Of a stretch of 64,000 nt of DNA, positions 1 to 12,500 are shown piece after piece. Position 1 is the first letter of the stretch. Each line of letters begins with the position of its first letter. The notes beneath the pieces are model-generated. The model was not told the origin of the DNA. It was given only the letters and a program-made list of their open reading frames with translations, and searched no databases. The translations under genes were made by a program, and so were the position numbers. Source of the stretch: Odontesthes bonariensis (Eukaryota; Chordata; Actinopteri; Atheriniformes; Atherinopsidae). The stretch spans positions 35,023,429-35,087,428 of the forward strand of contig NC_134513.1 of the NCBI RefSeq assembly GCF_027942865.1, read 5' to 3'.

Positions 1-239
1 AAATTGGTTGGGTCTGTAATGGCTCAGAACCTCCCTAAAAGGCTCTCTGAAACAGCTGTTACTATGCTGGGTTTAGAATGCGTTGTTTGCCCTTATTGGC
101 GTCGTTTCAGAGCTTATCTGGCAACCTCATTATGAAATGCAGGTAGGTGTTGGCGCTATTTGGTTGCCGATGCTTGATTGGCTGCCCTTGCTCTCACTGA
201 AAACAGAGCTATAGAGTAATACACTGACTGGAAAGAAAG
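1..239. other. Unassigned sequence at the left edge
   Basis: No exon, RNA gene or clear repeat is recognised here. Given the direction of best3, it is probably upstream intron or 5' flank of that gene. Confidence 0.4.
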
Positions 240-838
240 CTCATCAGAATCAGAATTCGTTTTATTGCCATTGTTAGTGAACAGTGTTCACTAAGGTGCA
301 AACATGTAAGATAGGATATAATAATAAAAAATAAAGAATAAAAATATATGAATATAAAATGTACAAGGTGTGTACAACAATACACAGTATCCAATATACA
401 GAGCAACAACAGTGCAGCTTCATTAGTGCCATTTTAATGATGGTAAAGTGACTGGGCAGGTTATGAGGTGATTATGAAGTGTTCATAAGTCCAACTGCAA
501 GGGGGAAAAAACTGTTTTTGTGACGGGAGGTTCTGGTCCGAAGGGACCGAAGCCTCCTGCCCGAGGGGAGTGGTGCAAATAGAGAAGGCGACCTGCTCGC
601 CCCATAGTCCTGGAGACGTGCAGGTCATGGATAGATGCAGCCGATCACCTTCTCAGCGGAGCGCACAGCTCGCTGCAGTCTGTCTGTCCCTGTCGGAACT
701 GACCATCTACTGAGCAAAATTCCGACTGAAGCCTGCTCGGAATCGTGCAAGATTTGTGAAACTGTACTCCGTGAAATGCGCAGAGCAAAGGAAAAGTCGG
801 CGGTTGTATGTACTGGGGATGCTGTTAAAAATAAATAA
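240..838 (-). mobile_element. 5'-truncated non-LTR retrotransposon (LINE) fragment
   Basis: Read on the minus strand, 430-700 gives the degenerate C-terminal end of a LINE ORF2. There is a stretch with RLQRAVRSAEKVIGC, and after a stop a LPSGRRLRSLRTRTSRHKNS motif ending near FFPLAVGLMN. This tail is common to reverse-transcriptase ORFs of fish LINEs. The AT-rich part at 240-420, with TTTATTGCCATTG, is the 3' untranslated end. Stops break the frame, so the copy is dead. Exact family is not resolved. Confidence 0.6.
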
Positions 839-3180
839 AAGCCATTGATCGCGAACATTGCTTTCCGGGGGAAGAATATGTAACGACCGTAGTCCGCTTT
901 CACAGCCTTGGAAGGCTCACCAGTTCCTGTTTCTCGCCGAAGGGGCGTGTCTGAAACGGGGTGGCTGTGGATTTGGGTGTGGGGGGGGGGGCGATTGCTG
1001 AAAAAGTGACGTCACTTTTTTACAAAAACAGATTGGGGGATATTCTGGGGGCTATTCTAAAAAGGGGAGTACTTGAAACAGAGGTTCTGACACTTGCTGG
1101 CACTTCGTGTGTACTCCCCACAGCGGGGAGACTCAGAACTAACACCAAAAACGGGAAAAAGACGATTTTGATTCTCTATCCCCTTTAATGTTTGACAATG
1201 TTTCAGTAAATCACTGCAAACGTTAATGAAACGAGGCTTTTGCACAGTACTATATATTGTTTTTCAGAACGGAGATAGAGCCAGGCACATGCACAGTCAA
1301 CATGTTTGCAAATATTTAGGCTGCATGCAGTGGCCTATGAGGACCGGCGAGGAGGATGAAATTAATATCACACAGAAAAAGTGGCCAACGAAACTGAATT
1401 ATCTGTGAACACAATGCCACTGTGCTGACATCACAGTTTGCTTGACTGATGATGGCTGAGCATAACTAGCAAAGTTAACATAAGTGTAATTTTGAATATG
1501 TAGGACTGCATGGAACTGGCTTTTAAGGGTTTGTAGATTATGGACCCGTCAGGCTTACAGGGGGCTAAAGTTATTATTGTGTGTTATTAATGATAATGAC
1601 AGAAGGAGCAGCTAATATCAGTCCACTTAGAGCAGAGCTTAACTCTCAGTCCTGCAGACTGACAGATGAGTGTTGGGTTTACAGCAGACCGTAAAGAACT
1701 ATTCAGAAACATATTTGAAGAGATGAAAGTCTATGAAAGCTAATTTGTTAAAACTTGAATATACTGAAAGTGTGTTTCCTGTTGGAGCAGAGAGCAGCTG
1801 ACAAACTGGGTGTTTATTTGTCACATTAGCAGACTGCTAATGGAAACAGATCATTAAAGAGCAGAGAAAGCTAAAAGGAGGATGGGTGTGTGCGCAGCTC
1901 ATATCCACCCTGATTCTGCACACTATCTGGATGCTTTCAACTCATCATTTAGTGTATTTTTCTCAACCTTAAGATAACTTCAAGTTTCTTTAATGATGCT
2001 GTGGTGACTTTAAACATGACGTGGAGCATTCAAAGCTTCTCCACTATCAGCCAAACAAATAAAAACTGGAGAAATGCTGCGTTGGATACTGGTCATACTG
2101 GACGAATTTAAAGAGACGCGACAGACCAAACCCTGTAAAGAAGATGTTACAACAGTGTTGGGAACATGATAAATCTAATCTCAGTAGTTTTGGATGTATT
2201 GGCAATGTAGTGCAAATGTACATTACTCAGCATTACCCTCAGAGGACCTTCAAAATGGAAGCACAGCTGCAACACAGTACAGAGTAGAAGTTAAAGAAAG
2301 CACATTTAGACATCTATCAGTCCACTGAACTGAAAGGATTACCAGCATGAAAACGGGTTAAAGTAATCATTTCAACAATGCAGGATCTACCAATGATCTA
2401 TCCATAATTAAAACTATAAAAACTCTGAAATCGTGCACATGGGATCTTGTATTTGAGATTTATAAAATAGTTCACAAGCTGAATAAGAAAGAAGTGAATG
2501 TACACTGAAAAAAACAACTCATAAGATTTACTTAAAAAACCTTTTGTAAGTATTTGCACTCAAATGATTTAAGTAAGATTGAATACTGCAATATCAAGTA
2601 ACACTCACTTGCCAGTATCAAGTACATTTTACTCACCATAAAACATAACAGTTTTGAAGATATTAAGTAACATTTACTTAATTACATCTAAGTTTTAAGT
2701 TATATTTATTTAAACAAATTAAGTAAAGTCTACTTGTTTTTCACAGGCAGGAACATCATTTTACTCAAAATTTTAAGTAAATTGTATAAATCTGTAGTAT
2801 TTGCTGTTATGAAGTAACTTAGTAGATTTTAACAATACACTTTCAGAGTAAATGTTATGTAGTATTTCTAGGTTTATGTACATACAACTATTAAACATTT
2901 AAATTGTATGAGGAAACCTAAGTAAAACTTACTCTTCCCCCATAATTCATGTATTACGTTAATAAAATGTTTAATTTTACTTAAGAAGCTCTAGTTCTTA
3001 CTGAATCTTAAAAATACAAGGTAGAAATGATGACAGTTACTCTAATAGAGTTTACCTTTTTACCTTTTGCTCCTTTGTTTGTGTAACATTTGGTCTCATA
3101 AAATGTAAAGCTAAAATTTGAATAACCTGTCTTTATGACCCAGCTATTTTACACATGAACTCCTCATTAAGTGATCATAA
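839..3180. other. Non-coding flank or intron, AT-rich; ACTTA-rich repeat near 2505-3050
   Basis: I searched this stretch for the two bestrophin exons that should precede 3525 (the start region and a ~95-bp exon) and found neither. From about 2505 to 3050 the sequence is dense in ACTTA/TAAGT words, as in a common fish interspersed repeat, but I could not define its termini. A run of G occurs near 980-990. Confidence 0.4.
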
Positions 3181-3429
3181 GAGCTTGAATAAGGGCAGCT
3201 GGACTTCTTCTTGGATCTTGGAGACGTTTCACCGCTCATCTGAAAGGCTTCTTCAGTTCTGAACCAGAAGGTGGGGAGTATTGTCTGATAAGCAAAGAGG
3301 CTCGTTACAGTCACATCTGAACTCCTTGACCAATATGTGTGTCGTTTGAATCATTATTATGATTACGGAGGAGGGGTGAAACATCTTCAAGATCCAAGAA
3401 GAAGTCCAGTTGCCCTTATTCAAGCTCCT
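3181..3429. repeat. Foldback (inverted-repeat) MITE-like element
   Basis: The left arm starts GAGCTTGAATAAGGGCAGCT, and about 60 bp of it returns in reverse complement at the right end, finishing TTGCCCTTATTCAAGCTC. The arms are about 90% identical and surround a short unrelated centre. No transposase is present, so this is a small non-autonomous foldback element 100 bp upstream of the first visible best3 exon. Confidence 0.7.
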
Positions 3430-3524
3430 GAGATAACCATGAGCTGGATGGCTGAGGATCTTCATCATCATCATTACGTGTTCATTTGACGAGTTCTTTT
3501 AGCTGCTCTGTGTTTGTGTTTCAG

Positions 3525-6500
3525 GTTTTTACGTGACTCTGGTGGTGAATCGATGGTGGAATCAGTTTGTTAACCTACCTTGGCCTGACAGACTCATGTT
3601 TCACATCTCCAGGTACACTGTAAACTCAACTCCTATTTTGCCCCCTACAGGCAGACACAGGCACTACAGAAACACTGTCTTCAAAAACAACGCCATGGTT
3701 TTTTTTGTTCATGCAGGCAGTGACGACGTGTAATAACAATCAAACTACCTCTGGCGGTCAAGAGAGCAAGTGCATGTTAAGAGCTAAAATGCCATCCATT
3801 TAGTTCCCGTTAGTATGGTACAGAGAATGAATTTTAGTTTTAAACCAGAGGCTTGTTTGTTTTATCTGAAACTCAAGGTTTTGATATCTAACCTTAACTA
3901 AGTGATGTAATTGCCTGAACCCATCCAGGCAGTGACAGAACATTTGATTATGTTATTAGTTATTAACTGAATGTAACCCAGAAGCGAAAAAAACTGAGGT
4001 CATACATTGAACTTGTGTGGCATGGTTAAGAGGGCTGCTTAAAGTCATGCCATTGAACGTTCGTATGATTCTGATTTCCCTCTTACCACCTATGGAGGCT
4101 ACACTTTTAGAGGACCACCCAATTAGGTGGTATTTAAGTGCATACAAATGACCTATCTGGCTGTTTTGATTGAAGAACTTGTCATGGTACATAAATAAAA
4201 ATGGACTTAGCCACTCAGCATTTAGATGCTGTTTGTTTTTAGTCAGAGGGTAGAGCTGGAGAGTGATACCTCAAACCACTGGACAAAAATATGCATTCCT
4301 GAGGCCCATTGTCTACTCAAGGTTGGTATTACTTTCAGAAGGCCCTGCAGCAGACCGATCAGAAGAACTGAATCAGGCTGGTCTCTGATATACAGTGCAG
4401 GTAGGAATGGGAACAAAGGACACAAAAGAAATCCTGAACACCCCTATTTCCTTCTTTGTGTATGTGCAAGGCCACTGGTTTTACTACAGCAGACACTATG
4501 CAGCTCGCTGTGTTCGTTCCATGTTTGAGTCCTGCACAGCTGACATGTAGGTGGTGCTCACTTGATGTTTACCATGAACTGTGCATCTCATTGTGTCCAT
4601 CTCCTCTGCTTCCTTCAGCTGTGTTCAGGGCAAAGATGAATATGGGCGCCTTCTGCGCCGGACAATGGTTCGTTACGTCAACCTGACGTCGCTCCTCATC
4701 TTCCGCTCGGTCAGCACGGCCGTCTGCAAACGGTTCCCAACCATTGACCACGTGGTTGAGGCAGGTTGGTGACCAGTTTTGTGTTGTGAAAGAGTTACAG
4801 TGCAGTCATTCTGTCTAAGTGCATCTATTGTGTACTTGTCTGATGTGAAACGGTAAAATTCAAGTGGAGTTCAGCTCCTTCTCAGCTCCGTGTCTTTCTT
4901 TCTGGAAATGGCTGATGTGACACAAGGGATTGGCTCATTAATGACAAATTAGAGCAGGACTGGGAGCTGCACAAATTATTAGGCCCTGCTGCAGCAAATG
5001 TCTGTCTGTGTGGTTTATTTCCACCTCAACGTTGGAGAAAGATGGAACAGGTGGTCCCCACTGTGTTTTAGACCACAGGTTGTTGCCAGTTTGTTGTGTT
5101 TTGGTCACCTCCCTTCGAACAGACTCTGCAGGCCACTGGTTTTTAACAATCTGTGTCTCTACCTGCAGGCTTTATGACTCCTGAGGAGAGGAAGGTGTTT
5201 GAGAACATACGCTCTCCTCACCTGAAGTACTGGATTCCTGTTGTCTGGTTCTCCAACCTGGCATCAAAAGCTCGGCAGGAAGGACGCATCCAGGACAGCA
5301 TCGACCTGCAGAACATTCTCAATGTGACGCTTTTGATCCCACTTCCTATTCAGAGTCTGTTTTGAAGTTAGAATCTTTGTCAGAAAGCTTGCACACTCAG
5401 TCTGATGCGTTTTATTCATGTTTCTTTACACTGCGAGCCATAAAGAGTCAGGGTTCAGAGCTGCTGTGTCAGTATGAGTGGTATAATGTGAAAATGTTCT
5501 GTTTCTTTAACATGCAACAGTATCAGACATCATTTGCAGACTTTGTGTTCAGAAGACTTTAGATTTATGGAAAACTCCCAAGTCTTAAATGGAAGTAACT
5601 TAGAGGCCAAAGGTCTGAAACTACACTGTTTTCCTTTAATATGTACCAGAGATGGATCCTCAAGTCACTGTGACTTGGACTCAAGTCGACTCGAGTTGCT
5701 GTTTTGATGACTTGTGACATGACAAAAAATAAAAGACTTGAGACTCGACTCGGACTTGGAAGTTAAAGACTCGGCACTTGACTTGAGACACGATGACTTG
5801 AATGACTTGAGAGTTAAGCATCTAGCATAACTTCAAACTTTGTTCGTCATTTGAAGATCCATTCTGACCAGTAAGTGCTCGTCAAATTAGCTAATATTAT
5901 CCTGTTAGCCTAGTCAGTAGTTAGCTAATGTTAGCTTGATATGATACGGGGTGGACAGGTTGGACACATTGGCCAATGATGTTTACTGACAGTTACTTAT
6001 ATCTTGTATTTTTGCTTTATTAAGATCAGATTCTGCAGGTAAAATTGCAATAATAAGGTGACTTCACTTGCCCAAGAAAAAATTACTTGAGACTTGCACA
6101 TGTGTGACTTGGTCCCATCTCTGATATGTACCCCCGACGCTCTCTTTGGCTTCTGCAGTTCAGAGTGGGCTCAGCCCTCCCCTGCATGTGTCCCACAGAG
6201 ACACACAAAAAAATAGTTAGCAACAAAGCGCTCGTTCCCATTTTGTTAGTTATTTGGAACGTGTTTGATTCTGCAACCTGAGACTCAGAAAAGCTGTTGC
6301 TACCAAAGGTGGTAGCGCAACCAATTTTATTTGAACAACTCAAACAGAGACAAGGCCGTCGAGTGGGAGAACTGCTGATCTCTACGAAGACAGCGGCAGC
6401 CCACTAACTCCTGCTAATTTCACAGTGCATCCCGTATGACAAGAAAAGGGTCCGATGCAAAGCGATCAGGGATGTACATCGCCTTGCTCCACCTGTACAA

Positions 6501-9500
6501 CTGCACACATTTTTACTCTGCCACAACAGACATCTTTTTAAGTTAGTTTGAAGTTGCCCAGTGTTGTATTGGACTAAACTTTCTCAATAATTTAAGGGAA
6601 AACTGCAGATTGCAAAGAAAAAAGCCTCTCAGTAACTGAATCCAACTTTACCATGTGCATTACAAACTGAAAGAAGCTAAATCAGTTGAATGTTACCAAA
6701 ACCAAGAGTTGTGACGATATTCTGTTCCGCCAGGCTTATGTTTCTCACAAACGTTTTACATTGAACCAAGATGATAACCTCACATCCTAAAGAAACTGTA
6801 ATAATGATAATATATCTTATCAATCCAATCCCACGTACTTGTGATGCATATCACCAAATAGATCCAAAAACCTTTACGCCATTAGTGCAAAATCAGATTT
6901 TGTTGAGAGAAAAAGGCTCTTGTTCATCCTTAAAAGCCCATTTAAAGCCCCATTAGTGACTACAAACAACAGAAATTTGACACTGTTTGCTTCCAGAAGG
7001 GTGGATGATAGGGATTTTCGACAATCGGCATATTGAGTTACAGAAATTCCGATTTGGCAGCTGGTGACAAACTGTTGTTTCCGGTCTGTGTTCAGGAGAT
7101 GAATCTGTTCAGGACGTGGTGTGCGACTCTTTTTGGCTACGACTGGGTGGGCATCCCACTGGTTTATACTCAGGTCTGTGCTCCCTGCCTCATTTTAAAA
7201 TCGGATGCAGCTCATGTAATCACATCAGGAATAATTACTGTAACTGAATCACAGCTCTGACTCTCCATGCACAGAGGGATGGATGTTCTGTCCGTAAAGT
7301 CTGTCTCGCTGTCTGTCTTCAGGTCGTCACTCTAGCCGTCTACACCTTCTTCTTCGCTTGTCTGATTGGTCGTCAGTTTCTGGACCCCTCTCAGGGTCAC
7401 CCCGGCCATGACCTTGATCTTTACGTCCCTGTCTTCACTCTGCTGCAATTTTTCTTCTATTCCGGCTGGCTTAAGGTCAGATAACTTCTTCATATCTTTT
7501 ACAGCAAACCCTGCTGGCTGAGGACCGGCATCGACAGTCTGTTTGCATTTGAAACAAGTTGCTAAGTAACCGAAAACTGAAATCTGCACCACACTAAAAT
7601 GACCAAAAATAAAACCTGTCCCAAAGACAAAATGAGTAATATGATGATAATAACAGAATGCAGTGATTTGCATCCCTCATAAACCAAAGTTTGCAGTGAT
7701 GGCAACATAAAATGTGTCCAGAGGGAAAAAGTTTAAGTGTAAAAATAATTTATTACAACGAAAAAGGTTCCAAAAAACAAAAGAGGGGGTACACTGTAAC
7801 CAAACAAACGACTAATTGAAAACACTAGAGTTGGCTAACTCAAAACACTAAACCAACCAAACAAGCAAAAGTACAAATTCAATCAACGTTTCCATAAACC
7901 TTTAAACAAATGACTGCAGCAAGCAAAGTGGGGGATCAGCTGTACAACATGAGTTCCTAAAGCTGTCCCAGTGGTGAAATTACTTCAGGAGCCTTTTATT
8001 ATGTGCAGGTGGACCTCATCCTTCGCTAATTGGGTCGTCGTCTCCCGCTGGTCCAATAGCGTTGCTTTGCAGTTCCCAGGCAGCCAATCACTGGAGAGTG
8101 CTCCCACACTCGAATCTGCATAAACAATTAGACATTCACATCCTCTAGAGGCCAGGGGCCGTAACACTCCCCCCCTTAAATTACAAAACTAAGTTTTGTA
8201 CATTCTTAAAGTCAAAAGAAAAAACAAATACTCACATCCTGGAAAGGCCATCAGCGAAAACATTTTCTGTTCCTTTTTTATGTATAATGTTCAGATTATA
8301 TTCTTGCAAAAGTAACGCCCACCGCATGATTAAAAACAGAAAACATCAAATGTTGAAAATGAGTTATTTTACGATTCAGTCAAAAATATGACTTCATCTT
8401 GAATTTGATGGTAGCAAAACGTCTCAAAAAAGTTGGGACAGAGACAACAAAAGGCTGGAAAAGTAGGTGGTACTAAAAATAAAAAGCTAGAGAAACTTGT
8501 TGTAACTCATTAAGTTAATTGGCAACAGGTCAGTAACATGATTGGGATATTTGTTATAAAAAGGACAACTTAAAAAGGCAGAGTCTCAGAAATAAAGATG
8601 GGCACAGGTTCAACAATCTGCAAAAAGCTGTCGACAAACAGTGGAGCAATTTCAAAAGAATGATCCTCAGGCTTTATATATTCCATCATCTACAGAACAG
8701 AATCTGGAGACGTCTCTGTGTGCAGGAGAATGCAGCTGAAATAAAAACAGACCTGGACTAGGTCATCAGGCAGCTCTGCATTAAAACAGACCTGATTCTG
8801 TCCTGGAAATCACTGCATGGACTCAGGAACACTTCCAGGAATCATCGTCTGTGAACACAGCTCAGCGTAACATCCACAGATGCAGCTTAAAGCTCCATCA
8901 GGCAGAGAAGGAGCCACGTGTGAACATGATCCAGAAACTCTGCCGTCTTCTCTGGACCAAAGCTCATCTAAAATGGGCTGAGGCAGAGTGGGAAACTGTT
9001 CTATGGTCAGATGGATCAGAACCTGACGCTGCGTCCTACTAAAGAGGAGAGAGGGAGCATATTGCTAGGGAAGGCCTTGCTTATTTCAGCAGGACAAAGT
9101 TAAAGCACATCCGTTCCAGCAGCACGGCTTCGCAGTAGAAGAGTCCGGCTGCTGGACCGACCTGCTGCAGTCCAGGGAAACATGGACCTGTCCCCATCTT
9201 TGAGTCGTGTTGCTGCTATCAGATTCAACATATCTTTAACGTAATAGTAAAATGTCTCACTTTCAACATGTTTTCTCTGTGTTATTCTAGATAAATTTTG
9301 GTTTATGAGGGAATGAGCAAATGATTGCATTCTGTGTCTTGAGCTGTTTGAGATGAGTTTTGAAATCATTTCCCAGTGGTTGCATTCTAAAGCATAGACA
9401 GCTCCTCTATCCTGTTTTCCTCCTGACGACTAGACTTTTATCTCTTGCCTTTGGCCTGTTACATTATGAACACGTCATATGAAGTTATTAATAGCCAACT

Positions 9501-12500
9501 TGGAGAATATGAGCCAGAAATACAGGGTGAGACAGAGAGTCAGAAAAGGAAAACCAGTAAAGTTTGTCCTCTGTGTAGTACTAAAAGGACTCATTGATCT
9601 AAACACATCTGACCTGTAGCTTTGGGAGCACATTGTTACCCCAAACTTTATGTACAAGTGCCTCAAACGAGCAGAACGATCCCCAACATGATGCAATGCT
9701 TCCCTCTGTGCTGATTCCAAGAACTTTTCCAAGAAGGAGGATTCACAAACTAGAATTATTTTTACTTATTTTGATTTGCCCTCAGAATAAAAGCTTTTTT
9801 TTTCTGTGCAAGTTTCAACGTTTTAATTCAAGATGGACTTTCAGACATTTGTATCTTGCTTTCAGGTAGCAGAGCAGCTCATCAACCCGTTTGGAGAGGA
9901 CGATGACGACTTTGAGGCTAACTGGATCATTGACAGGAACCTTCAGGTTAGTAGATAAAGAAGATCAAAAGAAGTTTGTAAATCTAGTTATTTTTATAGT
10001 TATATCTGGGTTTTTTCAGCATTTTAAAGCAAGGTACCGTAGCTGGCTGATAAAAGACTGATCACATGTGCAAGATGGATAAAAATATATTCTGGATCAT
10101 TTCCCAATTTCATTTTATTTTTATCACGCGAGTGAAGCGCATGACATAACGTGGAGCGCAGCTACACAACATTTTAACACCTATGTCACTGCTCGCTTTA
10201 GCAAGTTGCATCAGGGAGAACTGCAGCATGAACTGAAAAAATCAGACCATTTCACTTTTTTTTCCACACATTTTCATTTTGATTTTTGATTTATTGATAA
10301 AATGCAGACTTGACAGACCAAACCAAAAAGCAGAAATGTCTCATTTAGAAAAGGATTGGATGGTTTAGATAGCGTTCTTAATGTTGGCAGAATAAAAAGG
10401 ACTGTTCTCCTGATCAAACTGCATGAAACTAGAACTACATCCAATTCATTTCTGCTTTGTGGCAGTTTGCTCAGCGCTGCCTCTGGTGGATTAAGGTAAC
10501 ATCACAGTATTTCGTTAAAGGGGAAGTTTGGTTTTTTTAAACCTGGACCTTATTTCTGGCATAAAATACGTGCATCTACTCACCGATAACAGTAGATATT
10601 TAGATCACTCGAGATCAGCTCATTCACTCCGGTAAGGACGTCCATCGTACTCAAAGTCGTCGTCCACGTCGTCAAAATCTGATAAATATCCTGCCATGTT
10701 GCACAAAACTAGCAGCAGCAAACTCTGTTTGAAGTTAGCTGACTGTCACAGAGCATGGAGTAAATAAGCTGTGTTGCAGCAACACGGCAGCTCTGAGCTA
10801 ACAGTGCATTAGTACGCGTTCATTCATTCATTCTTCTTAAAGTTTTGGCGAAATAAAGACTAAAGTTATTAAAGGTAATAACTTATTTAGAGGCTGTATT
10901 GTCTCTGCCCTGTTCTCTCCCGTTATATGGATATAAACGGATCTCCAGGGATCTAAATATCTTCCGAAGGACACCGACTTTCACCAAACTGTTATCGGTG
11001 AGTAGATGAACGTATTTTACGCCAGAAATAAGGTCCATTTAAAAAAACCGAACTTCTCCTTTAAATAAAAAGTAAAAATAATACGTTTTTCACTTAGAAA
11101 CTCAATGAAATCTGTTATTGGAGCAATATCACATATTTGCAGAGCATGGGCTCAAACACCCAGTATCAAATTTAAATTTAACATTTTTTGTCCTTTTTTC
11201 ACAAGCTGACACATTTTTATTGATGTCTTAATAAAATGTCCGTAAAATGTTTCGGTCAAAAAATACACAAGAGACAGTTCCAATAAAGTTGTGTGAAATG
11301 TCAATAAAAACCGAATGCAATGATGTGCTCATCTCATAATATTTTATTCATTACAAAATAGAAAAACATGTCAAATATTAAAAGTGACAGATTTTATTAT
11401 TTCATGAAAGATATTGGCTCATCTTCAATTTGATGGTGGCAACTCGTCTCAAAAAAAACTGGCACAAGTATTTAAATGGTACAGGTGGAGGAACATGTTA
11501 CATATAATTGGCAATGGTCGGTAACATGTTTGTAAGGGCGCTCTGATAGATCAGGCACTGATCATTATTGGCAGATATTTGACCTAAATAATTGGGTTGT
11601 TGGTGACTGAAAAGGCCGTTCAGTGGCGCTGACTGTTTTTAATTCTTAAATGGAGAGGGAAGTTACACTTTCTCATTTAAAGCCTGTTTTCTGGGCACTT
11701 TGAGTACTCTTAGCTGGAGCTACAGTCAGGTATGTTGCTGCCATCAAATTCAAGATGAGCAAATATTTTAATATAATTGTAAAATGTCTCACTTTCAACA
11801 TTTGATATGTTTTCTGTGTTCTAATGTTTCTACATTTTTGGTTTATAAGATATGTAAATCACTGCAACTAGGGCTTTAAATTGGATAAGAATTGCACTTA
11901 ATAACTTTTGAAGCATGTTGCAAAAAGCAAACACAGCAAACTGAGCTCAGACTTCCACTAATTGTAACAATGCAGGCATACTTGAGTGGTGGTCACTGCT
12001 TTAGGAACAATCCTGTTTAGAGTCTTGTCTTAAACTGTACCAGGTTGTTGCAACAAACCGGATCACAGACATACAGGTGAAGGAAGAAGGTTCTCTCAGG
12101 TGGCTTAACTCACCTTTCAAACCTCATGTAGTCCTTCCTTCGTCACATTTCAGCTCCATAAACTCTGAATTTCACTGTTGGTCCCCTCTTTTTGTTTCGT
12201 TAAACTTTTTAGTGCCTAATGTTAAGAAATGCTGCTTAAAAAGGCTACTTAAAAGTCTGTGTGGTTAAGAGGGGCTAAGAGCAAATCAGAATTTCCAACT
12301 TCCAACTGGGAAGAGAATTATAACTTTTCTGGATGTAAGTCAGTGAACAAACTGAAAAAGTTAACTGAGTTAAATGAGAAGTTTCTGTTAACACAAAAGC
12401 AAAAGGCAAGAGCAAAAGAGTTTCTCACTTCTGACGTACAGCTGGATTAAAACATGAAGTTGGGAGAAGATTAAGATGAAAAAAACTGGACAACAATACT

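Noticed and set aside
1..3524. Search for the bestrophin start exon and the ~95-bp second coding exon
   Set aside because: No sequence coding a bestrophin N-terminus was found. I report the gene as 5' partial rather than force a start.
4226..4772. Several short overlapping frames near best3 exon 4619-4764
   Set aside because: Only the frame with [16 protein letters not shown] belongs to bestrophin. The others have no motif and ignore the splice sites.
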